From the NCBI GenBank assembly GCA_002479645.1, contig DLOO01000065.1:36009-67146 (forward strand): a stretch of DNA of 31,138 nt, in the 5' to 3' direction. Position 1 is the stretch's first letter. Each line of letters starts with the position of its first letter. The notes beneath the pieces were generated by a model, which saw nothing but the letters and a program-made list of their open reading frames with translations, had not been told where the DNA came from and did not search any database. Shown in pieces: positions 23,101-30,842 of the stretch. This stretch comes from Lachnoclostridium sp. UBA7482. GTDB taxonomy: Bacteria; Bacillota; Clostridia; Lachnospirales; Lachnospiraceae. The position numbers were made by a program, and so were the translations under genes.

Positions 23101-25130
23101 GCGGATTTTGCACTCTCGCCGAAAGAATTCACAGCAGTTACAGCATAAATGTAGGAAGTTCCGGCTGTTACATTCTGATCATAATAGGTACCGTCGGTGG
23201 ACGTCCCAATCTTGGAATAAGAACCGCCGGAAACTTTGCGGTATACATTGTAGGAGGTTGCTGTGTTGACAGGATTCCAGCTTAACTGGATACCACCGGT
23301 AAGGCTTTCGCCAACAAGACCGGTAGGCTTTGCGGGAACGTCCTTAAATTCGTAGCTATCACCACTGCCGTATACTTTAACGTAAATCGGAGAAAGAGTG
23401 TAAGTGTCGTCCGATTTAATGGCTGCAACCTGCCAATAATATGTCGTACCATCACGGAAAGGATAGGTATCGATGTATTTTGTGGACGGGTAATTTATAA
23501 TAGCAAACGAAGTGGTATCAACATCAACCTGCTTAAGCGGTTTGCCGCTTATTGCATCTTTGAGATAAAGAATATAATATTCCGCACCGGAAACAGCGTT
23601 CCAACTAATATATTCTGCATCGTAGGAAGACCAATATTCGGGGTAATCCGTGATGGTTACCGGTTTGGGAGCAGTTGCTGTCGGACCACCGGAATAAAGA
23701 GGCTTGTTAATAAGACTACGCAAGTCCGGGATACCATAGCCGTAATCAATATCGTAACCGGAGGGACCGAGATCTCTACATACACTCTTTAAGGTCTGTT
23801 CAACCTTTGCAGGTGTATAGCCGGGATTGGCAAGCTTTATCATAGCGGCTAAAGCAGCCACATGCGGTGTTGCCATAGATGTACCACTTTTCTGGGCATT
23901 CGTTCCGGTATAACTGCAGCTTACAATGTTGTAACCGGGTGCAATTACATCGAGACTCGTTCCATAATTGGAAAAGTCTGTAACTTGCTCGGTTTGATCC
24001 AAGGCGCCGACAATAATTGCATAATCAGAACAATGTGCAGGGCATACCGGACTAGATGTATCATCAACATCAGCGGATTCGTTACCGGATGCAATAACAA
24101 GAGTACAGCCCTTTTCATAAGCATACTGAATCGCTTCGTCAAGCATGGAACTATGGGTTCCGCCTAAACTCATATTAAGGACTTTAGCGCCGTGGTCAGC
24201 AGCATAAATAACACCATTTGCAACATCGGAGTTATATCCGCCGTTAGGACCAAGTACACGAACCGGCATAATTTTGACATTTAATCCGGGTGTCCCGTCA
24301 ATAATGGTACCGGCAACATGGGTGCCATGGCAGTTACCGGCTTCATAGTCATCCGGATCACTGTCATCATCGTAGAAGTCATATCCGGCGACAAGTTTTC
24401 CGCTGAAATAAGGGTTATTCTTACTAACACCGGTATCAATTACAGCTACAGTAATACCGGAAGTTGTCTTTGTCTTTACGTATGCGGCATATTCGTCAAC
24501 GCCTAAATGAGACATACCCCAGGACATGTGAGAATTTGATGTGCCGGATGCATAAGAGGTAAAGGGAGTCCAATGAATGCCGCTCTCTTCCATCGAAGGC
24601 GTGTCAGGTAATTCAACAATATTGTCCTGCTCCGCATAAACAGTATTCTCCTGTTTTAACAGCCAATCCATCGCTTTTTTAGCTGTTTCAACATCAGGAT
24701 ACTGAATGGTATAATGATAATTCGGACCCTTAACCATCATAACAGGTGTATATTCCCCTAAATGGATGGCGCTTGTTGTATGAACCAAGAGCTTACTTTC
24801 TGCAAGCTTTTCCATGGATTCATTTGCAAAAATTTCATTCGTCAGCTTCTGATTCATTTCGGAAACTGCCATGCTATACTCGGTATAGTCATTGGTTACC
24901 TGCATATCGGCAAATGAAGAAGTATTGTCTTCTGTGCCAATATCAAAAGAACCGTCGGTTGCTTCGTCATGTTCATCAGCATTGGATTCTGATAAATTGA
25001 TATTGGAATCTTCACCCAATACGATTTCGTCAGGGCTCGACGTCTCTGCAGCCATAGCAACCGGCTGAATCAGAGTAAGAACCATTACGAGAACCAAAAT
25101 CTGAGCGAAAATCTGTTTGCGTTTTTTCAT
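20148..25130 (-). CDS. Secreted subtilisin-like serine protease (S8) with multiple Fn3 repeats
   Basis: A 1660-residue secreted protease. A signal peptide covers about residues 1-28. The propeptide/inhibitor I9-like domain is at about 83-175 (LLVHTTSAIHLGEY ... VYAEQDNIVELP). The S8 catalytic domain is about 205-475, with D232 (AVIDTGV), H268 (NCHGTHVAGT), oxyanion N350 (ASGNES) and S418 (GTSMATPHVAAL). After one divergent Fn3-like module (490-595) come twelve clearly related Fn3 domains of about 88 residues to the C-terminus. No LPXTG motif, membrane anchor or S-layer domain is seen, so it is probably released or held through the Fn3 domains. GGGAGGAG precedes the ATG. It has its own promoter and terminator. 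Substrate unknown; a role in degrading extracellular protein is inferred. Confidence 0.95.
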   Translation of the reverse strand: MKKRKQIFAQILVLVMVLTLIQPVAMAAETSSPDEIVLGEDSNINLSESNADEHDEATDGSFDIGTEDNTSSFADMQVTNDYTEYSMAVSEMNQKLTNEIFANESMEKLAESKLLVHTTSAIHLGEYTPVMMVKGPNYHYTIQYPDVETAKKAMDWLLKQENTVYAEQDNIVELPDTPSMEESGIHWTPFTSYASGTSNSHMSWGMSHLGVDEYAAYVKTKTTSGITVAVIDTGVSKNNPYFSGKLVAGYDFYDDDSDPDDYEAGNCHGTHVAGTIIDGTPGLNVKIMPVRVLGPNGGYNSDVANGVIYAADHGAKVLNMSLGGTHSSMLDEAIQYAYEKGCTLVIASGNESADVDDTSSPVCPAHCSDYAIIVGALDQTEQVTDFSNYGTSLDVIAPGYNIVSCSYTGTNAQKSGTSMATPHVAALAAMIKLANPGYTPAKVEQTLKSVCRDLGPSGYDIDYGYGIPDLRSLINKPLYSGGPTATAPKPVTITDYPEYWSSYDAEYISWNAVSGAEYYILYLKDAISGKPLKQVDVDTTSFAIINYPSTKYIDTYPFRDGTTYYWQVAAIKSDDTYTLSPIYVKVYGSGDSYEFKDVPAKPTGLVGESLTGGIQLSWNPVNTATSYNVYRKVSGGSYSKIGTSTDGTYYDQNVTAGTSYIYAVTAVNSFGESAKSAAVEVKYQIKLEVPTGLSAQNTTDGIYLTWNNVPFADGYYVYRKVNGESSYTKIGTTAESKFLCYHDDDVKDGTTYYYYLRAFKGTIVSASTSSVKITCLTSLDAATGLKATNTVDGIKLKWNAVKKAESYYVLRSDGSTTSELYHGSDTEFIDTKAKHGCTYTYSVVAFNGGVFGEYANIEKTCVFHMDAPADLTATNTTAGMVLKWARVDHAVQYNVYRKVAGSTAFEKIANVAAPTFKDTTAESGKNYYYYITAVNGSISSKRSNEVHLLCVTTMAAPSGITLENTSKGISVSWKAASNATQYQIYRKLSTETEYTRIKTMTGTSFIDTTVEIGKTYNYKLKAVNGSVISSYSSIISLRHITALKAPADFKANNTASGVELSWNAVNDAKEYAVWRRLASETTYTEIARITTTSFKDTSAAAGQTYRYTIKAVNGQILSSGSTPIELVVLRTLSAPTGLSASNTGSGVKLTWSTLKNATGYYVYRRPAGSSDTFTQIGKTTTTEYIDSTVTSGSYEYTLKSYNGSVKSVYSSKASLKVVRSLSIPGNVTASNNTNGIRIEWNSVANAEGYYVYRKLSTEASFTKIATRATTYDILDKDVVAGKTYIYKVVAYNGSVKANSAEVTIKCVKSLSAPTTIAAINTKSGVKISFSTVTNAAKYEIYRKTGSGSYSLLTTTTKTSYTDKSAVSGTSYSYYIKCINGTVKSANSTSKTMKCITALNAPKTVTPKNTPDGIMITWDKVTSAEGYNILRAKTGEDNYTLIGKVTGTAFTDTTAVNGTSYRYRIQPFNGSVLGSTLTAASIKCCKSLSAPTELSAKNSTTAVTLTWKSVSNATGYKIYRRLSTDTSYTQIATRTSCSFNDTTAVHGKTYLYKIVAYNGTVIAYSSPLTIKCVKELITPEKLTVSKKSNGLVLSWESVLNATGYKVYRRLSTETTFTLLGQRESASFTDTTAKTGLTYIYKVIAWNDSVFSPGAIAKYEYK
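20151..23330 (-). repeat. Coding tandem array of twelve Fn3 modules
   Basis: Each unit of about 88 codons repeats the pattern APxxLxAxNTxxGxxLxW ... GYxVYRRxx ... TxFxDTTAxxGxxYxYxIxAxNGxxxS. Units are diverged, with no identical long blocks noticed. The array makes up the last two thirds of the subtilase. Confidence 0.88.
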
Positions 25131-25193
25131 GTGCTCTCCTCCCGGACAATAAAATGATTTTTATGCTAAAAACATGCATAAAATTACAAGAAT

Positions 25194-25222
25194 ATCATAG
25201 TATATATTCCTTGTTTTGTCAA
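25194..25222 (-). promoter_or_regulatory. Promoter of the subtilase gene
   Basis: On the minus strand TTGACA (25217-25222), 17 bases, TATGAT (25194-25199). The leader to the start codon is about 58 nt. Confidence 0.85.
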
Positions 25223-25266
25223 TCATCGGGAATATAATATAGAGTTTGGAAAAAACTTTCCTATAG

Positions 25267-25299
25267 AAAAAAACAGATCCTAAAAAGAACCTGTTTTTT
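25267..25299 (-). terminator. Intrinsic terminator after the propeptide-like gene
   Basis: On the minus strand a roughly 13-bp stem with G-T wobbles (AAAAAACAGGTTC / GGATCTGTTTTTT) and loop TTTTTA runs into a T tract. It lies about 27 bases after the stop, so the short gene ends here and is separated from the subtilase transcript. Confidence 0.8.
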
Positions 25300-25325
25300 C
25301 ATGCATTTTATAATTTGTCAGTCGG

Positions 25326-25790
25326 CTACGGACGTAATGTGATAATGCTGTCCTGCTCCACATAAATGATATTTGTCTGCTTGGAAAGCCATTTAAGCGC
25401 CGCTTCCGCAGACGCAACGTCGGTAAATTGAAGCGTGTAATGATAGTCGGGACCCTGGACAATCCATACCGGTTTATGGCCGCCTAAATCAATCTCAGTT
25501 TTGGCATGAACCAAAAGTTTACATTTGGCGGTTTCTTCTAAACTCATTGGTTTGACAGATTGCAATTCCTTGTTCATTTTTGAAACCATTTTTCCGTATT
25601 CGGTATAGTTTTCCGTTGCCGTGACGGAGGTAACACCGTCTGAAATTTCCGTGTCATTTTCCTTATTTTCCGGAAGATCGGATGGAGTATCTTTTTCCTT
25701 TTCATTTTTGTTGACGGAAACAAGATAAACCAGAACAAAGACCATAGCAACAATGAAAACCGAAGGAAAAAAGGCCTGAATTTTTTTCAC
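25326..25790 (-). CDS. Membrane-anchored protein homologous to the subtilase propeptide (I9-like, stand-alone)
   Basis: A 154-residue protein: one N-terminal membrane segment or uncleaved signal (about 8-26), a charged Asp/Glu/Lys/Asn linker (about 27-55), and a C-terminal domain (about 60-154) matching the propeptide of the adjacent subtilase. Shared stretches include NYTEYG versus DYTEYS, KLLVH, GPDYHYTLQF versus GPNYHYTIQY, and YVEQDSI versus YAEQDNI; about half of 70 aligned residues are identical by eye. No protease domain follows. Translation starts at GTG with GAGG six bases upstream. It lies 20 bases after the sugar transferase and is followed by its own terminator. It may be an immobilised protease inhibitor or foldase, or a duplicated fragment; inhibitor function is inferred from the I9 family. 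Confidence 0.72.
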   Translation of the reverse strand: MKKIQAFFPSVFIVAMVFVLVYLVSVNKNEKEKDTPSDLPENKENDTEISDGVTSVTATENYTEYGKMVSKMNKELQSVKPMSLEETAKCKLLVHAKTEIDLGGHKPVWIVQGPDYHYTLQFTDVASAEAALKWLSKQTNIIYVEQDSIITLRP

Positions 25791-25810
25791 AATACACCTC
25801 TCTTCTGCCC

Positions 25811-27262
25811 TTACATGGCGCCCTTGCGTAAAAAGACTGCAACAACTGTTTTAAGAATAATCTTGATATCCGATCCAATCGTCCATTCCCGGATATACCG
25901 GTTATCCAGTCGAACGACTTCTTCAAAGTCGGTAATGCCGCTTCGGCCGCTAACCTGCCATATGCCTGTTAAGCCGGGCCAAGTTGCCAGACGCTTACGG
26001 TGGTGCTCATCATATTGCTCCCATTCGTCTTCGGTAGGCGGTCTTGTTCCGACCAAGCTCATATCGCCCTTCAGTACATTAAAGAACTGCGGAAATTCAT
26101 CCAAACTAAAGTCGCGGATAAAATTACCGATGCCTTTCTTTACTGTTCCGTCTGCTCTGAGTTTACAACCGATGATTCGGGGGTCGTATTCCATCTTGAA
26201 CATTAAACCGTTTGCATACTGGTTCTGACTCATAAGTTCCGCCTTGTGCTTCTCTGCGTTCGGATACATACTGCGGAATTTGTAGATACGGAATTTCTTA
26301 CCGTTCTTTCCGACACGAATCTGTGAGAAAAAGATCCGTCCGGGAGACTTGATAAAAATAATCGGTCCGATAATAATGGTCAGAATACAGGTGATGAGAC
26401 ATCCTACCAAACTGCCGCAGATGTCGATGAGTCTCTTTAGGAAACACTGTCTCGGAGTTAAGATGTTCATACAACTGGTAAGTACGGTATAATTTCCCAT
26501 GTTTTCTGTCATGTGGACAGAATCGGTCAAATCGACATAGGAGAACAGTTTGATATGAGTTACAATACCCATATTCTGAAATCTCCGGTCATATTTTTCG
26601 AGTTCCGGGTTATTTGGCTGGAAATTCAGGAAAATCCCGTCAACCCAGTTCTTACTTGCATAGGCAAATACCGTTTCGCTGTCGGCGACAACCGGAATGC
26701 CGTCAATGATCTGACCGGTCATTTGTTTATCGGTAATGACAAGACCGCTGACCTTATAGTGTTCGTAGTTATGATTTTTGAGATTTTCGAGTGCCTCCAT
26801 GATATGTGCCTCTTCGGAAACAACCAGCATGGCACGAGAACCGCTCAAGTGCAAATGACGGCGAAGAAATCTCTTCCACAAAACTCGAATACAGTAGGTA
26901 AATATCATGTAAAAGATGCCGGTTAAAATTAAGACCATTCTTGAAAACTGACCGGCATTTTTTATCAGAAACAGGTAGGTAATTCCGCAGAAAAGCAAAA
27001 TGACGGTATGTTTCACTGTGTAAGTTAATTCCTTAAAATAACCGCGCTTCAGAACATTTTTTAGGGAACCGTAAAATACAATTATCATGATGTCCGCAAT
27101 ACTCAAAAATATTGACATGTTGCGGTATTCATCAATATTATACGGGTTTTCAACACTGTTTCTAATGAAATAAGCAAGCAGAAATCCGAACTGGAGACAC
27201 ACTAAGTCAAATATCAGAAAGTCAATATGCTTAAATATACCTTGATGTCCTTTACTGTACAT
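25811..27262 (-). CDS. Polyprenyl-phosphate sugar-1-phosphate transferase (exopolysaccharide initiation)
   Basis: A 483-residue polyprenyl glycosylphosphotransferase, which moves a sugar-1-phosphate from a UDP-sugar to undecaprenyl phosphate to start an envelope glycan. The N-terminal half has about four membrane segments and a CoA-binding-like domain (about 135-240). The C-terminal Bac_transf domain begins with the membrane hairpin after KRLIDICGSLVG and shows FRIYKFRSMYPNAEKHK, RDFSLDEFPQFFNVLKGDMS, LVGTRPP and WPGLTGIWQVSGRS. The start at 27262 is preferred because GAGGG is six bases before it; the ATG at 27268 abuts that site. It follows glmS by 46 bases, so it is probably in the same operon as the supplier of its sugar precursor. 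Confidence 0.92.
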   Translation of the reverse strand: MYSKGHQGIFKHIDFLIFDLVCLQFGFLLAYFIRNSVENPYNIDEYRNMSIFLSIADIMIIVFYGSLKNVLKRGYFKELTYTVKHTVILLFCGITYLFLIKNAGQFSRMVLILTGIFYMIFTYCIRVLWKRFLRRHLHLSGSRAMLVVSEEAHIMEALENLKNHNYEHYKVSGLVITDKQMTGQIIDGIPVVADSETVFAYASKNWVDGIFLNFQPNNPELEKYDRRFQNMGIVTHIKLFSYVDLTDSVHMTENMGNYTVLTSCMNILTPRQCFLKRLIDICGSLVGCLITCILTIIIGPIIFIKSPGRIFFSQIRVGKNGKKFRIYKFRSMYPNAEKHKAELMSQNQYANGLMFKMEYDPRIIGCKLRADGTVKKGIGNFIRDFSLDEFPQFFNVLKGDMSLVGTRPPTEDEWEQYDEHHRKRLATWPGLTGIWQVSGRSGITDFEEVVRLDNRYIREWTIGSDIKIILKTVVAVFLRKGAM

Positions 27263-27308
27263 TATCATCCCTCAATTCTGTATACTGATAAGATATTTAT
27301 CGACAAAG

Positions 27309-29147
27309 CTATTCGACAGTTACGCTTTTTGCAAGGTTTCGGGGCTTATCAACGTCAAGTCCGCGGGCAATGCTGACGTAATACCCCAATAATTGCAGGG
27401 GAATTACGGCAAGACTGGCCATAAATAACGGATTGGTCTGGGGCACATAAACGGTAAAATGCGCGGTATCTTCTATGTTGTAATTACCATAACCGGTTAC
27501 TCCCATCAGGTAGCCGCCGCGACTCTTGACCTCGACAAGGTTACTGAGCATTTTCTCATAAAGATCCGGCTGGGTAAGCAAACCGATGACCAAAGTGCCG
27601 TTTTCAATCAAACTGATAGAGCCATGTTTCAGCTCTCCTGCCGCATAGGCTTCGGAGTGAATATAACTGATTTCCTTTAGCTTCAGACTGCCCTCCATAC
27701 TGATGGCATAATCAATTCCGCGTCCGATGAAAAAGACATCTTTGACATTGGCTTGTTTGGCAGCAAACCATTGGAGACGTTCCTTGTCATCGATGATTTT
27801 TGCGATTTTATCGGGAAGAGATTCCAGCTCTTTGAGTGCGGAAGTCAATTCCTCACTTGTAATGGTATTCTTTACCGCTGCCAGATGAAGCGCAAGGGTA
27901 TAGCAGGCAATTAACTGAGCGCTATATGCCTTGGTTGTCGCAACGGCAATTTCCGGTCCGGCCATGGTGTAAAATACATGCTCGGCTTCCCGGGCAATGG
28001 AGCTTCCGACCACATTAACAATTCCCAGGGTGCGAATCCCTTGGTTCTTTGCTTCGCGCAATGCGGCCAGGCTGTCGGCGGTTTCCCCGGACTGACTGAT
28101 AATAATAACCAGCTCATCCTTACTCAAAATCGGATTACGGTAACGGAATTCACTTGCCAATTCGACACGCACAGGGATGCGGGCAAGCGATTCGATGGCA
28201 TACTGCCCTACAACGCCTGCATGGTATGCGGAGCCGCAGGCTACGATATGAATACGGCCGGTTCCTTTAATCATCTCATCGGTAAGACCGGTTGCCGAAA
28301 AATCCAATTTGTTGTCGTGGAGTACGGAGTTTAACGTGTCTTTCACGGCCTTGGGCTGCTCATGAATCTCTTTAATCATGAAATGCTCATATCCGCTCTT
28401 CTCTGCTGCCTCCGAATCCCATTTGATTTCGGTCAGTTCTTTCTCAATAACATCGCCGTTCAAATTATAGAAAACAACGGAGCCTGCGGAGAGGCAGGCC
28501 ATTTCCAAATTGTCGATATAATAAACATTACGGCAGTAATTCAAAATGGCGGGAACATCAGATGCTACGAAGGTTTCGGATTCCTTGACGCCGATAATCA
28601 TCGGGCTTTCTTTACGCGCAACGTAGATTTCACCGGGACAATCCCGGAACATAACCGCGAGTGCATAGGAACCGCGTACACGTACCATGGTCTTTGCAAG
28701 TGCGTCAATCGGACCAATCTGGTATTTTTTGTAATAGTAATCAATCAGCTTTACGACAACCTCGGTATCGGTCTGCGAATAAAACTGATACCCTTTATTT
28801 AACAGTTTCTCACGAAGCTCCTGATAGTTTTCAATAATTCCGTTATGTACACCGATTACGTTGCTGTCGTCGCTGCTGTGAGGATGTGCATTTTCCTCTG
28901 ACGGCTCACCGTGCGTTGCCCAGCGCGTATGTCCGATGCCACAAGTACCGGAGACGGCAAGCCCTGCATTAGTTTTATTAACCAAAACCTGTAAAGTTCC
29001 CGTGGATCTTACAACTTCCGTATCATTATTGCCGTTTCGTACAGCAATTCCGGCAGAATCATAACCGCGATACTCTAACTTCGCAAGTCCATCCAAAAGG
29101 ATGGGAGCTGCCTGCTGATTTCCGATATATCCAACGATTCCACACAT
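27309..29147 (-). CDS. glmS: Glutamine-fructose-6-phosphate aminotransferase (isomerizing)
   Basis: GlmS converts fructose 6-phosphate and glutamine to glucosamine 6-phosphate, the first step to UDP-GlcNAc. At 612 residues it has the usual length. The N-terminal glutaminase starts MCGIVGYIG with Cys2 as nucleophile and carries GIGHTRWATHGEPSEENAHP. Two SIS isomerase domains follow (ACGSAYHAG, SQSGETADSLAALR), and the C-terminus DKPRNLAKSVTVE is canonical. AAGGAG is about eight bases before the ATG. It is 84 bases downstream of glmM, which uses its product, and upstream of a sugar transferase. The 84-base leader is too short for a glmS ribozyme and no such element was recognised. Confidence 0.98.
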   Translation of the reverse strand: MCGIVGYIGNQQAAPILLDGLAKLEYRGYDSAGIAVRNGNNDTEVVRSTGTLQVLVNKTNAGLAVSGTCGIGHTRWATHGEPSEENAHPHSSDDSNVIGVHNGIIENYQELREKLLNKGYQFYSQTDTEVVVKLIDYYYKKYQIGPIDALAKTMVRVRGSYALAVMFRDCPGEIYVARKESPMIIGVKESETFVASDVPAILNYCRNVYYIDNLEMACLSAGSVVFYNLNGDVIEKELTEIKWDSEAAEKSGYEHFMIKEIHEQPKAVKDTLNSVLHDNKLDFSATGLTDEMIKGTGRIHIVACGSAYHAGVVGQYAIESLARIPVRVELASEFRYRNPILSKDELVIIISQSGETADSLAALREAKNQGIRTLGIVNVVGSSIAREAEHVFYTMAGPEIAVATTKAYSAQLIACYTLALHLAAVKNTITSEELTSALKELESLPDKIAKIIDDKERLQWFAAKQANVKDVFFIGRGIDYAISMEGSLKLKEISYIHSEAYAAGELKHGSISLIENGTLVIGLLTQPDLYEKMLSNLVEVKSRGGYLMGVTGYGNYNIEDTAHFTVYVPQTNPLFMASLAVIPLQLLGYYVSIARGLDVDKPRNLAKSVTVE

Positions 29148-29185
29148 GGGAATACTCCTTTCTGAGAAAAGAATTTATCGATACT

Positions 29186-29213
29186 ATTGTATGAAATAAC
29201 CGCAAAATGTCAT
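29186..29213 (-). promoter_or_regulatory. Possible glmS promoter
   Basis: On the minus strand ATGACA (29208-29213), 16 bases, TACAAT (29186-29191), in the glmM-glmS gap. It is a plausible but not strong match; glmS may also be read from glmM. Confidence 0.45.
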
Positions 29214-29231
29214 ACGAAAATAAAACGATAA

Positions 29232-30602
29232 TTACTTTTTCTCATGACCCTTCTCTTGTAAAACTTGAACTACCCTATGAACCATTTCCTGACAAAGCGC
29301 ATGGTCTTTTGCTTCGACCATTACACGGATAATCGGTTCCGTACCGGATTCTCTGACAAGAATACGACCGTCATTCCCCAAAATCTCAGCAACTTTGGCA
29401 ACGGCCGCCTGAACATCGCCGTCATTTTTCGCAGCAGCCTTGTCATGGACTCTGACATTGGTCAGTACCTGAGGATAAATGGCAACCTTTGCTGCCAGTT
29501 CTTTTAAGGATTGTTTCTTTTCGGACATAACCTCAAGCATCTTAAGGCTTGTTAAGATGCCGTCGCCGGTAGAGGCATAATCACGGAAAATAATATGTCC
29601 GGACTGTTCGCCGCCGAGAACACAGTCATTTGCAACCATATATTCGTAGACGTATTTGTCTCCTACGGCTGTTTTGGCGTATGCGATCCCTGCTTCGTCA
29701 AATGCTTTGTAAAGACCGAAGTTGGACATTACTGTAGTGACAACTGTGTTGGCATTTAACCTGCCCTGCTCTTTCAAATAAGAACCATAGATGTACAGAA
29801 TCAAATCGCCGTCGATCACATTCCCATCCTCATCCACACAGAGACAACGGTCTGCATCGCCGTCATAAGCAAATCCGGCCTGCAGTTTGTTATCAACGAC
29901 ATAGTTGCAGAGACCCTCGATATGGGTGGAACCGGCATTGTTGTTGATGTTGACGCCGTCAGGGGTATTGTTGATAATAGAAATATCTGCACCAAGCCGG
30001 GCAAATACTTCACCCGCGACGGAGTATGCGCTTCCGTTTGCACAGTCAAGCGCAATGCGCATCCCAGTTAATGGTTTGCCAAGTCCGGTCAGATAATCCG
30101 CATAACGCTCTACCCCGCCGGCATAAGAAATGGCACGACCGATATTCTTCTGTTCAGCCGGTAATAATTCCTCGGCAGGAATACCGAGTTTATCATATTC
30201 CCCGTCAATATAAGCTTCCAGCAGGGAAATGACGGATTCCTCCATCTTCTCTCCGTTTCCGTTGATTAGCTTGATTCCGTTGTCAAAATACGGATTATGG
30301 CTTGCGGAAATCATAATACCGCAGTCAAATTGTTCTATCTTTGCCAAGTAGGCAACAGAAGGTGTTGTGGTAACACCCAAAAGGTAAGCGTCGGCTCCCA
30401 TCTCCGTTAATCCTGCGACAAGAGCAGACTCCAGCATTGTGCCGGAACGTCTTGTGTCGCGGCCGATGATGACACGAACCGATTCCTTCTTGTTATGAGA
30501 AAAGTATATTCCGAGAAAACGTCCGATTGCCAATGAATGATTGACGCACAGGGACTTATTAGCCTCCCCGCGGAAGCCATCCGTACCAAAATACTTACCC
30601 AT
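29232..30602 (-). CDS. glmM: Phosphoglucosamine mutase
   Basis: GlmM converts glucosamine 6-phosphate to glucosamine 1-phosphate on the way to UDP-GlcNAc. With the ATG at 30602 it has 456 residues, close to the family norm, and starts MGKYFGTDGFRGEAN. GGAGG six bases upstream decides this start; the open frame runs further 5' but through the leader hairpin. The phosphorylated serine is S101 in ISASHNPYFDNGIKL, the metal loop is AYDGDADRC, and the C-terminal phosphate loop is RESGTEPIIRVM. It precedes glmS in the same direction. Its leader contains an intrinsic-terminator-like hairpin, so expression may be attenuated. Confidence 0.97.
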   Translation of the reverse strand: MGKYFGTDGFRGEANKSLCVNHSLAIGRFLGIYFSHNKKESVRVIIGRDTRRSGTMLESALVAGLTEMGADAYLLGVTTTPSVAYLAKIEQFDCGIMISASHNPYFDNGIKLINGNGEKMEESVISLLEAYIDGEYDKLGIPAEELLPAEQKNIGRAISYAGGVERYADYLTGLGKPLTGMRIALDCANGSAYSVAGEVFARLGADISIINNTPDGVNINNNAGSTHIEGLCNYVVDNKLQAGFAYDGDADRCLCVDEDGNVIDGDLILYIYGSYLKEQGRLNANTVVTTVMSNFGLYKAFDEAGIAYAKTAVGDKYVYEYMVANDCVLGGEQSGHIIFRDYASTGDGILTSLKMLEVMSEKKQSLKELAAKVAIYPQVLTNVRVHDKAAAKNDGDVQAAVAKVAEILGNDGRILVRESGTEPIIRVMVEAKDHALCQEMVHRVVQVLQEKGHEKK

Positions 30603-30625
30603 GAAAAACCTCCGGATTTTAGTAA

Positions 30626-30655
30626 AAAAGGAATCCCTTTCAGAGGATTCCTTTT
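30626..30655 (-). terminator. Terminator-like hairpin in the glmM leader
   Basis: On the minus strand AAAAGGAATCC/GGATTCCTTTT (11 bp, 8-nt loop) is followed by six T. The T-run ends about 21 bases before the glmM ATG, leaving no room for a promoter between hairpin and gene. It could end the upstream blaI transcript or act as an attenuator. Confidence 0.8.
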
Positions 30656-30706
30656 GTTTCATTTTATGAAGCACTATTATAAAACATAATCCATCCTGTC
30701 ATAGGA

Positions 30707-30735
30707 AAGATACCATAACTTTGTTTATCTGTCAA
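30707..30735 (-). promoter_or_regulatory. Probable glmM promoter
   Basis: On the minus strand TTGACA (30730-30735), 17 bases, TATCTT (30707-30712). The start would be near 30700, so the transcript begins with about 45 nt and then the terminator-like hairpin. A further TATAAT at 30676-30681 has only a weak, close -35. Confidence 0.65.
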
Positions 30736-30842
30736 GTTGGAAGAGACTGGTCTTACCATCCATGGTGTGTTTATTTCGCAATCGACGCAATATCTGGTTT
30801 TGTATTAAAAATAATTATTTTACCATGTTTTTCAGATATGGC

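Noticed and set aside
20151..23330. CRISPR-like or DNA satellite array
   Set aside because: The periodicity is about 265 bases, in frame and diverged; it encodes Fn3 domains and has no spacer structure.
29148..29231. glmS ribozyme upstream of glmS
   Set aside because: The gap is only 84 bases and shows none of the expected core pairing; I do not annotate it.
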